Shown: positions 1-9,150 of the stretch, piece by piece
Numbering within the stretch: position 1 is the stretch's first letter
Layout of the letters: each line of letters opens with the position of its first letter
NCBI GenBank assembly: GCA_022826045.1
Contig: JAJDVQ010000067.1
Location: 1-38,783 of the forward strand
DNA from: Acidimicrobiia bacterium
GTDB taxonomy: Bacteria > Actinomycetota > Acidimicrobiia > Acidimicrobiales > Poriferisodalaceae
Direction: 5' to 3'
DNA length: 38,783 nucleotides
Program-made: the position numbers and the translations under genes
The notes under the pieces: model-generated
Seen by the model: the letters and a program-made list of their open reading frames with translations, nothing else
Told to the model about the DNA's origin: nothing
Databases searched by the model: none

Positions 1-2
1 CC

Positions 3-98
3 ACCAGAGGCGGCACCGCCGGCACCGGAACCCAAGGATGGACCAAATGCATCAACCAGCTCGCCATCCGCTACCCAGGACGACTCCCCCTAACATGA
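3..98 (+). CDS. possible C-terminal end of a truncated gene at the window edge
   Basis: One frame is open from the first bases to a TGA at 96-98 and would encode about 31 residues, rich in Gly/Thr at first and then reading like a protein C-terminus (WTKCINQLAIRYPGRLPLT). A second frame is also open, to a TAA at 91-93. I do not recognise the family. The fragment is too short to prove coding; the missing upstream sequence would decide. Confidence 0.25.
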   Translation, partial: TRGGTAGTGTQGWTKCINQLAIRYPGRLPLT

Positions 99-114
99 CC
101 ACCGGCCGCCCCCC

Positions 115-504
115 TTACACAGACAACGTGACACTCCCGGCCTGGGTGCCGTAACGCGAGGTCAGCTCGCCCAGCACGGCGAGGTACTCGCCCTCGATGC
201 GGTTGCGCTCAGCTACCAGTTCGACCATGCGGTCTCGCAGCCCGCTGTAGCTCAACGACCCTAGGCCCGGGTCCTCGATGGGGCTGCCTTTCCCAACCGC
301 GTCGGCCGCAGAGCTGGCGTCGGCGGGATCGTCCTCGAGGGTCCACGGATCCGCGCCGTGCCAGTCCGGCTCGGCGTCGGGCCACACGGACTCCCTGCGG
401 CCGTTGCCGAATCCGCCATCGAGAGCGTCGTCGAGGGCCGGAAGATGGTCCCGGAGCAGCTCGGCGAACATACGCTTAGCATACAAATGTTTGTCGCGTG
501 ACAC
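115..504 (-). pseudogene. DUF222 / HNH-endonuclease-type N-terminal fragment
   Basis: This 129-residue ORF starts at a GTG (504). Its last third, with LRDRMVELVAERNRIEG followed by EYLAVLGELTSRYGTQAG, resembles the helical start of the DUF222 domain that precedes HNH nuclease domains in actinobacterial 13E12-type proteins. Those proteins usually run to several hundred residues and end in an HNH motif. Here the reading frame stops right after the first DUF222 helices, so nearly all of DUF222 and the whole nuclease are missing. The first 80 residues are acidic and low in complexity. I infer a truncated, probably non-functional relic. The family assignment rests on recalled sequence pattern and is moderate; a small hypothetical protein is the alternative. 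Confidence 0.45.
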
Positions 505-590
505 AACCAGAATCGTGGAAATCCTTGGACATTCTTCGAGCCTCGCTGGCCCGTTGACTGGTTGCGGGCCGGGCTGGAGAGGGGCCGGGG

Positions 591-1592
591 TTATTTGGGC
601 AGGAAGCCCATGGATTGCTTGGCGCGGGCCAGGGTGACGCAGGCCACGGCTTCGGCCTTGTCGGCGCCGGCGGCGATGATGCGAGCGAGCTCGGCCGGGT
701 CGGCCTCGAGTTCGGCTTTGCGTGCCGCGATGGGTTCGAGCACGGCGATCACTGCGTCGGCGGTGTCGGACTTGAGCGGCCCGTACTGGCTGTAGCCCTC
801 GGCTGCGTCGGCGGGACTGCGGCCGGTGGCGGCGCCCAGGATCGACAGCAGGTTGGAGACGCCCGGCTTCGTCTCGGGGTCATAGCGGACCTCGGTCTCG
901 GAGTCGGTGACCGCCCGGGCGAACTTGCGCGCAATGTCGGCCGGATCCTCGAAGATGCCGACCGAGCCCTGCGGGCTCTCCGCCGACTTGGACATCTTGG
1001 CCGTGGGGTTCTGCAGGTCCATGACCCGGGCGCCGACGGTGGGGATGGCCGCGTCGGGGATGACGAACGTGTCGCCGTAACGGCTGTTGAAGCGCTGCGC
1101 CACGTCACGCGTCAGCTCGAGGTGCTGGCGCTGGTCGTCGCCCACCGGCACCCGGTCGGCGTCGTAGATCAAGATGTCCGCCGCCATCAGCGCCGGATAG
1201 GTGAACAGACCCGCAGAGACATGGTCGCCGCCCTGCTCGCCCCCCTCGGTGCGGGCCGCCTTGTCCTTGAACTGGGTCATCCGTCGCAGCTCGCCCAATG
1301 ACACGGTGCACTCGAGCAGCCATGACAGCTCGGTGTGCTGGGGCACGTGGCTCTGCACGAACAGCGTGCAGACCTCAGGGTCGAGCCCGACCGAGACGAG
1401 CGTGGCCATCGTGCCCAGCGTTGCGCTGCGGAGCTGCTCGGGATCCTGCTGGATGGTGACGGCGTGCAGGTCGACGGCGCAGTAGAAGGCGTCGGCGTCG
1501 TGCTGGTCGATCGCCCACTGCCGCAGCGCCCCGAAGTAGTTGCCGAGGTGGACGTCGCCGGTGGGCTGGATGCCCGAGAGCACTCGTGTCAT
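591..1592 (-). CDS. trpS: tryptophanyl-tRNA synthetase
   Basis: The 333-residue product is a class Ic aminoacyl-tRNA synthetase that charges tRNA-Trp with tryptophan in the cytoplasm. The Rossmann-fold signatures are clear: the HIGH-type motif reads TGDVHLGNY (residues 11-19), and a perfect KMSKS lies at residues 199-203. The segment LGELRRMTQFKDKA in between is typical of bacterial TrpRS. The length matches the usual 330-340 residues, so the gene is complete. The ATG start puts MTRVLSGIQPTG at the N-terminus as in homologues. It is divergent from scpA across about 84 bases, which must hold both promoters. I see no T-box or trp leader in the short upstream gap. Confidence 0.97.
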   Translation of the reverse strand: MTRVLSGIQPTGDVHLGNYFGALRQWAIDQHDADAFYCAVDLHAVTIQQDPEQLRSATLGTMATLVSVGLDPEVCTLFVQSHVPQHTELSWLLECTVSLGELRRMTQFKDKAARTEGGEQGGDHVSAGLFTYPALMAADILIYDADRVPVGDDQRQHLELTRDVAQRFNSRYGDTFVIPDAAIPTVGARVMDLQNPTAKMSKSAESPQGSVGIFEDPADIARKFARAVTDSETEVRYDPETKPGVSNLLSILGAATGRSPADAAEGYSQYGPLKSDTADAVIAVLEPIAARKAELEADPAELARIIAAGADKAEAVACVTLARAKQSMGFLPK

Positions 1593-1676
1593 GGCGCCGG
1601 ACGGTACCGGCTGGGGCAGGAGAAACCCGCGAAATATCCCGAGCGGTCCGGGCAGGTCGCGGTAGCCTCAGGCCGC

Positions 1677-2531
1677 GTGACCTATAAGGTTCGCACCGAG
1701 GCCTTCGCAGGCCCGCTGGATGTGCTGGTGAAGCTGGTCGTCTCCCAGGAGGTCGACATCTGGGAGGTGTCGCTGGCGCGCCTCGTCGACGACTTCGTGG
1801 CTGTGATGGCCGCCGTCGAGCTTCCCGGTGCCGCAGACGGTGCGCACAACGGCGAGACGGCCGGCGAGCACCCGACCGATCGGATTGATCGGATCGACAT
1901 GGAGGCTGCGAGCGAGTTCGCGTTGCTCGCGGCGACATTGATCGAGCTGAAGTCGCGTCGGCTGCTGCCGGCGCCCGAGAGCGAATTGGACCTCGACGAG
2001 GAACTTGCGGCCTACGGGATCCGGGATGCAGCGCTCGCCCGTTTGCTCGAGGGACGCACCTTCGGCAGAGCGGCCCGGCTGCTGCGTGAGCGCTGGGACG
2101 CCGCGGCGCTGAGCTGGCCGCGCCGTGCAGGCCCGGAGGAACGATTCATCGCATTCGCGCCCGACCTGCTCGAGGGCGCCACCCGTGACGACCTCGCCGC
2201 GGCGCTCGAACGCGTGCTGGCGCCCAAGCCAGTGCCCCGTGTCGACATCAGTCACCTGCGCGCTGCGGGCATCACGGTGGACGAGGCGCTGAGCCAGATC
2301 GCCGAACGGCTGGCCGGCAGCGGCACCATGACGTTCCGCGAGCTCACCTCCGACCTGACCGAACGCATCGTCGTCGTCGTGTACTTCCTGGCGATGCTCG
2401 AGCTGTTCGGATCCGGCCTGGTCGAGCTGGACCAGGCAGAGCGTTTCGGTGACATCGGCGTGGAGTGGATCGGGGGCGACGACGCGACGCTGCCTGTGGC
2501 AGCAGGCGGCTACTCCGAGGACGCTGCGTGA
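1677..2531 (+). CDS. scpA: segregation and condensation protein A
   Basis: ScpA is the kleisin subunit that bridges the SMC dimer and binds ScpB in the bacterial condensin complex, helping compact and segregate chromosomes. The frame is open further upstream, but the protein should begin at the GTG at 1677: the next residues, TYKVRTEAFAGPLDVLVKLV, match the conserved ScpA N-terminal domain, and this start lies outside the divergent trpS gene. The central acidic linker and the C-terminal winged helix (LTERIVVVVYFLAMLELF) are present. The product is 284 residues, near the family norm. Its stop overlaps the GTG start of scpB (GTGA), indicating translational coupling, which fits their 1:2 complex. 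Confidence 0.93.
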   Translation: MTYKVRTEAFAGPLDVLVKLVVSQEVDIWEVSLARLVDDFVAVMAAVELPGAADGAHNGETAGEHPTDRIDRIDMEAASEFALLAATLIELKSRRLLPAPESELDLDEELAAYGIRDAALARLLEGRTFGRAARLLRERWDAAALSWPRRAGPEERFIAFAPDLLEGATRDDLAAALERVLAPKPVPRVDISHLRAAGITVDEALSQIAERLAGSGTMTFRELTSDLTERIVVVVYFLAMLELFGSGLVELDQAERFGDIGVEWIGGDDATLPVAAGGYSEDAA

Positions 2532-3358
2532 GCACCGGAGGACCGCAATCGATTCCGGGTGGCGGCTTGCGGTTGGTCAGCGACGAGGGACGCACCGTCG
2601 CCGAGCCGCGGGAGCGGTCGGTCCCGGCGCCGCCGCCGCCGCAGTCGGACTCAGGGCCGCCGCTGCACCCGTCGATGCCAGTCGGCAACGGCCATGCGTC
2701 CAATGGCACGACAGGGACTCCCAACGGGCTCGCAGAGACCGCAGCCGACATGCCCAATGGCGAGCGGAAGCTCGACGGGTCGCGTGCGGTCGACGACCAT
2801 GAGCTCTACGCGGCCATCGAGGCTGTGCTGATCGTGGCCACCGAGCCGGTGCCGGCCGACCTGCTGGCGTCGGTCACCGCGGCGCCGATCGCCTCGGTCG
2901 GGGTGATCTGCGACGAGCTTGCCGGCGAGTACGCCGCGGACGGTCGCGGCTTCGCCATCGTGCGGGTCGCCGGCGGCTACCAGATGCAGTCGGCGGCCTC
3001 GTGCTCGGAGTATGTCGAGCGTTTCGTCGGCGGCCGACGATCGGGGAGGCTGTCGGCGGCTGCCATGGAGACGTTGGCGGTGGTGGCCTACAAGCAGCCG
3101 ATCTCCCGTGCGCAGATCAGCGCCATCCGGGGCGTGAACGCCGACGGGGTCGTGCGCACGCTTTCCGACCAGGGCTACATCGCCGAGATCGGGCGCGACC
3201 CGGGACCGGGCAACGCGTCGCTGCTCGGCACGACGGACCTGTTCCTCGAACGGCTGGGGCTCGACGATCTCGACGACCTGCCCTCGCTGGCAGAGCTCGA
3301 CGTGGATCCCGACGCAGTGGAGGCCATGGATCGGCTGGCGGCCGCCCGATCCGGCTAG
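2528..3358 (+). CDS. scpB: segregation and condensation protein B
   Basis: ScpB binds ScpA as a dimer and completes the SMC-ScpAB condensin. From the GTG at 2528, which overlaps the scpA stop, the product is 276 residues. The tandem winged-helix core begins near residue 90 (ELYAAIEAVLIVATEPV) and includes the hallmark ALAVVAYKQPISR-like stretch, here METLAVVAYKQPISRAQI. It is preceded by about 85 residues of low-complexity Gly/Pro/Ser-rich sequence with a run of prolines, which most ScpB proteins lack. The true start could be an internal ATG closer to the core (for example the codon near 2748). The GTGA overlap favours the long form, but I cannot exclude a shorter one. Confidence 0.9.
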   Translation: MSTGGPQSIPGGGLRLVSDEGRTVAEPRERSVPAPPPPQSDSGPPLHPSMPVGNGHASNGTTGTPNGLAETAADMPNGERKLDGSRAVDDHELYAAIEAVLIVATEPVPADLLASVTAAPIASVGVICDELAGEYAADGRGFAIVRVAGGYQMQSAASCSEYVERFVGGRRSGRLSAAAMETLAVVAYKQPISRAQISAIRGVNADGVVRTLSDQGYIAEIGRDPGPGNASLLGTTDLFLERLGLDDLDDLPSLAELDVDPDAVEAMDRLAAARSG

Positions 3359-3363
3359 CCGCC

Positions 3364-4179
3364 ATGGCGCCCGACGGCCAACATGACAGCGGCGGAGGAC
3401 ATCCGGGCCACAGCGTGCCCGGCGACCGTGATGTCGGGGCGCCCGACGGCCATCAGAACAGCGGGCAAGCCACCGAGCGACTTCACAAGGTGATGGCACG
3501 CGCCGGCGTCGCAAGCCGGCGCGCGTGCGAGGCCTTGATCGCCGCGGGGCGCGTCACGGTCAATGGTGCGATCGCCGGCGTCGGCGACCGCGCCGCCGCC
3601 TCGGATCGCATCGAGGTGGACGGCGCAGTCGTCGCGTGGGATCCGCGCTTCGTCCACTACCTGGTCAACAAGCCGCCCGGCGTGCTCAGCGCAGCGTCTG
3701 ATGACCGGGGGAGACGCTGTGTCACCGACTTGGTGCCCCCAACCGAGCGCGTCTATCCCGTCGGCCGCCTGGACGCCGACTCCGAGGGCCTCATCATCGT
3801 GACGAATGACGGCGAGCTGACACACCGGCTGACGCACCCCAGCTGGGGCGTCGACAAGGAATACCTGGCTCACGTGGACGGCGTTCCCTCGCGGGGTGCG
3901 CTGGCGCAGTTGCGCAGCGGCATCGAGCTCGACGACGGGATGACTGCTCCGGCGACGGTGTCGATGCCCCAGCCCTCGATGCTGCGCATCGCGATCTCCG
4001 AGGGCCGCAACCGCCAGATCCGCCGCATGTGCGAGGACGTGGGCCACCGGGTGCTGCGCCTGGTGCGCACGCGCATCGGACCGCTCGCCGATCCGAGTCT
4101 GGCTCCCGGCGAGCACCGCGCACTGAGCGCAGACGAGGTCCGCAAGCTGCACCGTGCTGCGTCGGGTCGCAGCAGCTGA
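3364..4179 (+). CDS. rluB: RsuA/RluB/E/F-family rRNA pseudouridine synthase
   Basis: This enzyme isomerises a specific uridine in rRNA (23S for RluB-type members) to pseudouridine. The 271-residue product has an unstructured Gly/His-rich leader of about 38 residues. An S4 RNA-binding domain follows (ERLHKVMARAGVASRRACE), then the RsuA-type catalytic core with GRLDADSEGLIIVTNDG, where Asp137 is the catalytic aspartate. Downstream EGRNRQIRRMCEDVGH is another family signature. The ATG at 3364 lies 5 bases after the scpB stop, and scpA-scpB-rluB is a widespread conserved order, so this is one operon. RluB is more likely than RsuA from context, but target specificity cannot be read from sequence alone. 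Confidence 0.93.
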   Translation: MAPDGQHDSGGGHPGHSVPGDRDVGAPDGHQNSGQATERLHKVMARAGVASRRACEALIAAGRVTVNGAIAGVGDRAAASDRIEVDGAVVAWDPRFVHYLVNKPPGVLSAASDDRGRRCVTDLVPPTERVYPVGRLDADSEGLIIVTNDGELTHRLTHPSWGVDKEYLAHVDGVPSRGALAQLRSGIELDDGMTAPATVSMPQPSMLRIAISEGRNRQIRRMCEDVGHRVLRLVRTRIGPLADPSLAPGEHRALSADEVRKLHRAASGRSS

Positions 4180-4210
4180 TACGGGCCTGCCACCCGCCCG
4201 CGGCGGCAAT

Positions 4211-4255
4211 GCGAGTGCGATCTGCTGCGGGATGATCGGCTGCTGCAGCACTCGC
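4211..4255 (+). terminator. inverted repeat downstream of rluB
   Basis: GCGAGTGC (4211-4218) and GCACTCGC (4248-4255) are perfect 8-base inverted repeats enclosing a 29-base loop that itself holds two CTGCTGC copies. It sits 31 bases after the rluB stop and before the next gene. No T-tract follows, so a Rho-independent terminator is uncertain; it may instead be a structured 3' end. Confidence 0.35.
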
Positions 4256-4346
4256 GCGTTCTGCCGGTGTCACAGCCAGCGACCACAATAGGCATGATGC
4301 TCCCGCTCCAGACAGGCGGCGGCGTTTCACACACCGGAGAGTGCAG

Positions 4347-7300
4347 ATGAGCCTCGCAGAGACGTACCGGCTGTCGGGGCGCTATGCCGACGAGAGCGGC
4401 ACGACGTTCATGACGGGGCTGCAGGCGCTGGCTCGCCTGCCCATCGAGCAGCTCCGAGCCGATCGCAGGGCCGGGCTTCGCACGGCAGCGTTCGTCTCGG
4501 GCTACCCGGGCTCACCGCTCGGCGGCTATGACGCCGCTGTCGAGGCTGCCCGTGCGACGACCGATCTGCCGGTCGTGCACTCGCCCGCGGTCAACGAGGA
4601 CCAGGCCGCCACCGCCGTCATGGGCAGCCAGCTGGCTGCCACCCGGCCAGATGCCACCTATGACGGCGTCGTCGGGCTCTGGTACGGCAAGGCGCCCGGC
4701 GTCGATCGGGCCTCGGATGCGCTGCGCCATGCCGTCTTCGCCGGCACAGATCCTCACGGCGGCGCGGTGGCCATCGCGGGCGACGATCCTGCCGCCAAGA
4801 GCTCCACGATCCCATCCAGTTCTGCGGGGACGATGGCCGACCTGCATATCCCAGTGCTCTATCCGGGCACGCCTGCCGAAGCGCTCGACTTGGGCCGCCA
4901 TGGGATCGCGATGTCCCGCACGACGGGCCTGTGGACGGGCCTGAAGATCGTGGCCGACGTTGCCGACGGCGCCGCGACTGTCGTGCTCGACCCCGACCGG
5001 TTCGATCCGGTCATCCCAGAGGTCGACGGCGTGCCGTACCGCCATGCCCCTGACGGGTACCTGCTGACTCCGCACACGGTCGACATCGAGCAGGAGATCG
5101 TCGAGGTCCGCTACGAGCTGGCGATCGCGTACGCCGCCGCCAACCGGCTCAATGACGCCACCGTCGATCCCCCCGACGCCTGGATCGCCATCGTCGCGTC
5201 GGGCATCACCTACCGGGAGGTACGCGAGGCACTGAAGCGCCTGGGCCTCGACGCCGACGACGACGTGCGAGACGCCGGCATCCGGCTGGTTCGGATGGGC
5301 ATGCCCATCCCCTTCAGCGCGGAACGGGCGCGGCATTTCGCACGCGGTGTCACCGAGATGTTCGTGATCGAGGAGAAGAGCCCCAACATCGAGTCGCTGC
5401 TCAAGGACGCGCTCTACAACCAGTCGCACCGTCCCCGCATCGTCGGCAAGACCGACGAGGATGACCGAGCGCTGCTGCGGTCCTTCGGCGCACTGACCGC
5501 CGACGATCTCATCGCTCCGCTGCGCAGCCGCCTGGAGTCGCGCATCGGCGACCGGCTCGCTGCCCCTGCGCCCGAACGCGTGCGCATCGAGCTCCCGCTG
5601 GCGTTGACCCCCCAGCAGCGCCGCTCGCCGTACTTCTGCTCGGGCTGCCCCCACAATCGCTCGACTGAGGTGCCTGACGGCGCGGTGGTGGGTGCGGGCA
5701 TCGGCTGCCACACCATGGCGCTGTTCATGGACCCGCAGCGTGTCGGCGACATCGTCAGCGTCACCTGCATGGGCCAGGAGGGCACTCAGTGGATCGGCAT
5801 GTCGCCCTTCGTGGAGACCCAGCACATCTTCCAGAACCTGGGAGACGGCACGTACTTCCACAGCGGCCGGCTCGCGATTGCCGGCGCCGTGGCCTCGGGG
5901 GTGAACATCACCTACAAGCTCCTGTGGAATCGCGCTGTCGCCATGACCGGCGGGCAGGACCCGGCCGGCCAGCTGGAAGTGCCCGACGTCGCCGTGGGTC
6001 TGCTGGCGGGAGGCGCCGCCAAGGTGCTGATCACCACTGCCGATCCAGCGGTCTATCGCAGCCGCGCACTGCCGTCGGGCGTCGAGGTGTGGCATCGCGA
6101 TCGCCTGCTGGAGGCTCAAGAGTTCCTTGCCGGCATCGAGGGCGTCACCGTGCTGATCCACGACCAGCAGTGCGCAGCCGAGGCCCGCAGGGATCGCAAG
6201 CGCGGCACCCAGCCGGCGCCGACCACGCGGGTGCTGATCAACGAGCGGATCTGCGAGGGCTGCGGCGACTGCGGCCACAAGAGCAATTGCCTGTCCGTGC
6301 AGCCGACCGACACCTTCTTCGGCCGCAAGACCCAGATCGACCAGACATCGTGCAACCTGGACTACTCGTGCCTCGACGGCGACTGCCCTTCGTTCATGAC
6401 CGTGTCGAAGCCCGGCCCGCTGCGAAGTGCCGTACGGGAGATGCTCGCACCGCTGCGACGGGGCCATTCAGTCCCGAGCGGGAGCATCGAGCGTCCCGAG
6501 CCGCCGACGGACCTGCCTGATCCGGTCCTGCTCACTGGCCCCGACGAGGTGTCGCTGCGCATGTGCGGGATCGGCGGCACGGGCGTCGTGACAGTGAATC
6601 AGGTGCTGGGCACCGCTGCGATGTTCGACGGTTTCGAGGTGCGCGGACTCGACCAGATCGGCCTGTCGCAGAAGGCCGGCACGGTGGTGGGCGATCTGCG
6701 GCTGCGACGCCTCGGCGGCCCGGCCACCGCACGCTTGGGCACGGGCCAAGCCGACGTGATCCTGGCGTTCGACCTGCTGGTGGCAGCGTCGGAGGCGGGA
6801 CTCGACGTCGCCGACGCCAGTCGCACCATGGTGATCGGCTCGACGACTTCTACGCCGACCGGCGCCATGGTCGCCGATCCGAGCATCGACATGCCCCCTA
6901 CGGGCGCACTGCTCGAGCGCGTGGCGGCCGTCACCGTCGAAGGACGGCGCCACTGGGCGGACGTCGGCGAGCTGGTGACGGCGCTGTGCGGCTCGGCGGT
7001 CACCGCGAACGTGTTCGTCGTGGGCATGGCCACCCAGGCGGGCGGCCTGCCGATCGCGCCGGCGAGCGTGGAGGCGGCGATCGAGCTCAACGGCGTCGCG
7101 GTCAGCCAGAACCTCGCGGCGTTCCGTTGGGGCCGGGCGATGATCTCCGATCCGCAGGCCGTGACCGCAGCCGCGGCGGCTGTGCCCGCCGCTGACCCTG
7201 ACACTCCGGCACCAGACGCCGGCGCCGCGACGTTGCCCGACCTGCTCGGCAGCCGGATCGACCAGCTCGTCGATGCGCTGGGTGAGGGGAGTCTTGACGG

Positions 7301-7952
7301 CGACGCTGCCGAATTGCGAGCCGGTCTTCGCATCTACGCGGCCGAGCTGTGCGCCTACCAGTCCGAACGCCTGGCAGCGGATTTCCTCGACGCAGTCGAA
7401 CGCGTCGCCCAGGCCGACCGCGCTGCGGGGGACGGTTCGGCCCGGCTGACAGCGGCATTCGCTGCGGGCCTGTACAAGCTCATGGCATACAAGGACGAGT
7501 ACGAGGTTGCACGCCTCATGGCAGATCCGGCCACCCATGCTGCTGCACGCGAGCTTGCGGCATCGACCGGCGGGGTGGTGTCGTGGAAGCTGCACCCGCC
7601 GCTGCTGCGGGCCATGGGCCGCACCCGCAAGATGCAGTTCGGGACCGCATGGCGTCCGCTTTTTGCGCTGCTGGCGCGGGGAAAGCGCCTGCGGGGACGC
7701 TGGCTCGATCCCTTCGCCCATACCGATGTGCGCCGGACCGAGCGGGCGCTCATCGGGGAATATCGCTCCGGCATCGACGCAGCCGTATCGGCCCTCAAGC
7801 GTGACGCCGGCGCCGCCCGTTACGAGCAGGCAATCGCCGTCGCCCGCCTGCCCGAGCTGGTGCGCGGCTACGAGGACATCAAGATGGCCTCGACCGAGAC
7901 GTTCCGCGCTGAGCTCGACGAGCGAGTCTCCGAACTCGGGCACGCCGACTGA
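4347..7952 (+). CDS. indolepyruvate:ferredoxin oxidoreductase family protein (fused alpha/gamma subunits)
   Basis: This is a 1201-residue single-chain 2-oxoacid:ferredoxin oxidoreductase of the type annotated as indolepyruvate ferredoxin oxidoreductase. It would oxidatively decarboxylate aryl-pyruvates from aromatic amino acid breakdown to acyl-CoA, reducing ferredoxin. In order it has an N-terminal pyrimidine-binding domain (FVSGYPGSPLGGYD), a ThDP-binding region near residue 430 (SGCPHNRSTE, then GAGIGCH), and a ferredoxin-like cysteine cluster near residue 636 (CEGCGDCGHKSNC, with further cysteines ending SCLDGDCPSF). A gamma domain follows from about 738 (GIGGTGVVTVNQVLG), then a C-terminal DUF6537-like helical region. 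I chose the ATG at 4347 over the GTG at 4341 because GGAG (4336-4339) is well spaced from it. The gene stands alone. The exact keto-acid substrate is inferred. Confidence 0.9.
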   Translation: MSLAETYRLSGRYADESGTTFMTGLQALARLPIEQLRADRRAGLRTAAFVSGYPGSPLGGYDAAVEAARATTDLPVVHSPAVNEDQAATAVMGSQLAATRPDATYDGVVGLWYGKAPGVDRASDALRHAVFAGTDPHGGAVAIAGDDPAAKSSTIPSSSAGTMADLHIPVLYPGTPAEALDLGRHGIAMSRTTGLWTGLKIVADVADGAATVVLDPDRFDPVIPEVDGVPYRHAPDGYLLTPHTVDIEQEIVEVRYELAIAYAAANRLNDATVDPPDAWIAIVASGITYREVREALKRLGLDADDDVRDAGIRLVRMGMPIPFSAERARHFARGVTEMFVIEEKSPNIESLLKDALYNQSHRPRIVGKTDEDDRALLRSFGALTADDLIAPLRSRLESRIGDRLAAPAPERVRIELPLALTPQQRRSPYFCSGCPHNRSTEVPDGAVVGAGIGCHTMALFMDPQRVGDIVSVTCMGQEGTQWIGMSPFVETQHIFQNLGDGTYFHSGRLAIAGAVASGVNITYKLLWNRAVAMTGGQDPAGQLEVPDVAVGLLAGGAAKVLITTADPAVYRSRALPSGVEVWHRDRLLEAQEFLAGIEGVTVLIHDQQCAAEARRDRKRGTQPAPTTRVLINERICEGCGDCGHKSNCLSVQPTDTFFGRKTQIDQTSCNLDYSCLDGDCPSFMTVSKPGPLRSAVREMLAPLRRGHSVPSGSIERPEPPTDLPDPVLLTGPDEVSLRMCGIGGTGVVTVNQVLGTAAMFDGFEVRGLDQIGLSQKAGTVVGDLRLRRLGGPATARLGTGQADVILAFDLLVAASEAGLDVADASRTMVIGSTTSTPTGAMVADPSIDMPPTGALLERVAAVTVEGRRHWADVGELVTALCGSAVTANVFVVGMATQAGGLPIAPASVEAAIELNGVAVSQNLAAFRWGRAMISDPQAVTAAAAAVPAADPDTPAPDAGAATLPDLLGSRIDQLVDALGEGSLDGDAAELRAGLRIYAAELCAYQSERLAADFLDAVERVAQADRAAGDGSARLTAAFAAGLYKLMAYKDEYEVARLMADPATHAAARELAASTGGVVSWKLHPPLLRAMGRTRKMQFGTAWRPLFALLARGKRLRGRWLDPFAHTDVRRTERALIGEYRSGIDAAVSALKRDAGAARYEQAIAVARLPELVRGYEDIKMASTETFRAELDERVSELGHAD

Positions 7953-8031
7953 GCCTCGCGCACCCCGCCGCCCGACGATTGCGGCGAGACCGCACCGGGC
8001 ACGGTCAGGAGCCATCGGTACCCTTCGGTAC

Positions 8032-9150
8032 GTGGCGACCGAACCTCGTCCGCCTTCCCACGCGCCCTCATTCGGCGCCGGCGAGGTGCCCCGCGCCCAG
8101 GTGGTCGGCACCGGCCTGATCGGCGGGTCAGTCGCGGCGGCGCTGCGCAAGTCGGGCTGGCACGTCACCGGACGCGACGCCATCGACGCTCACGCGCAGC
8201 GCGCGCTCCAGTTCGGCTGTCTCGATGCCGTCGGCACCGATCCTGACGCCATGTTCTGGATCGTCGCCGTGCCTGCTGCCTACCTCGCCGAAGAAGTCGC
8301 ACGCGCGCTTGCCGACTCTGAGGCGGCGGGTGCAGTCGTGACCGACACGGGCAGTGTCAAGACACCGGTGGCTCGGGACATCTCCGATCCCAGGTTCGTG
8401 CCGGGCCATCCGATGGCCGGCTCCGAACAGGAAGGCGTCGAGGGAGCGAACCCCGACATGTTCGCCGGCGCTGTGTGGACGCTGACGCCGACCGACACCA
8501 CCGATGACGAGGCCTTGCGCTCGTGCCAGGCGGCGCTCTCCGGCATCGGTTCCGATGTCGTGACGATGACACCCAGGCGGCACGACGCGCTCGTCGCCGT
8601 GGTGAGCCACGTGCCGCATCTGGCCGCCGCCTCGCTGATGTGCCTCGCCGACGATCGGGCGCTCGACGACGCGCCGCTGCTGCGCCTCGCCGCTGGAGGC
8701 TTCCGCGACATGACGCGCATCGCAGCAGGACATCCGGGCATCTGGCTGGACATCTGCGGCGAGAATCGCGACGCCATCGTGACCGTGCTCGACGAGCTGT
8801 CCGAGCGATTGGACCAGGTGCGCGAGGTGGTGGCTGACGGCGACCGCGAGGGGCTGCGCTCGGTGCTCACGCAGGCCCGCCGGGCGCGCACCAACCTGCC
8901 GTCTCGCTATGTCCGGCCTCAGGAACTCCTCGAGGTGCGGGTGCCGATCCCCGACCGCAAGGGCCAGATCGCTGCCATCACCATGCTCGCCGCCGACTGC
9001 GACGTGAATGTGGCCGACATCGAGGTGGCGCACTCCCCAGAAGGGGCCGAGGGAGTGCTCGTGCTCGTTGTGGCACGCACCGAGGCGCAGCGCTTCCTCG
9101 CAGCCCTCGCAGGGCAGGGCTACCACCCCACCACGCGCGATCTGGCATGA
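8032..9150 (+). CDS. tyrA: prephenate dehydrogenase with C-terminal ACT-like domain
   Basis: Prephenate dehydrogenase oxidatively decarboxylates prephenate to 4-hydroxyphenylpyruvate in tyrosine biosynthesis. The 372-residue product has the NAD(P)-binding motif VVGTGLIGGSVAAALR near residue 24, the catalytic-domain signatures TDTGSVK and FVPGHPMAGSE, and the helical dimerisation domain containing SHVPHLAAASLM. The last 80 residues (LEVRVPIPDRKGQIAAITML) look like an ACT regulatory domain, suggesting feedback control by an aromatic amino acid. The start is uncertain: the GTG at 8032 gives a short Pro-rich leader and there is no strong ribosome-binding site. Its stop overlaps the ATG of aroA (ATGA), so the shikimate-pathway genes are translated together. 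Confidence 0.93.
   Translation: MATEPRPPSHAPSFGAGEVPRAQVVGTGLIGGSVAAALRKSGWHVTGRDAIDAHAQRALQFGCLDAVGTDPDAMFWIVAVPAAYLAEEVARALADSEAAGAVVTDTGSVKTPVARDISDPRFVPGHPMAGSEQEGVEGANPDMFAGAVWTLTPTDTTDDEALRSCQAALSGIGSDVVTMTPRRHDALVAVVSHVPHLAAASLMCLADDRALDDAPLLRLAAGGFRDMTRIAAGHPGIWLDICGENRDAIVTVLDELSERLDQVREVVADGDREGLRSVLTQARRARTNLPSRYVRPQELLEVRVPIPDRKGQIAAITMLAADCDVNVADIEVAHSPEGAEGVLVLVVARTEAQRFLAALAGQGYHPTTRDLA

Noticed and set aside
4512..6467. Long minus-strand ORF (651 codons) opposite the indolepyruvate oxidoreductase gene
   Set aside because: It mirrors high-GC third positions of the real gene, has no recognisable domain and is His/Arg/Gln-rich, typical of antisense shadow frames.
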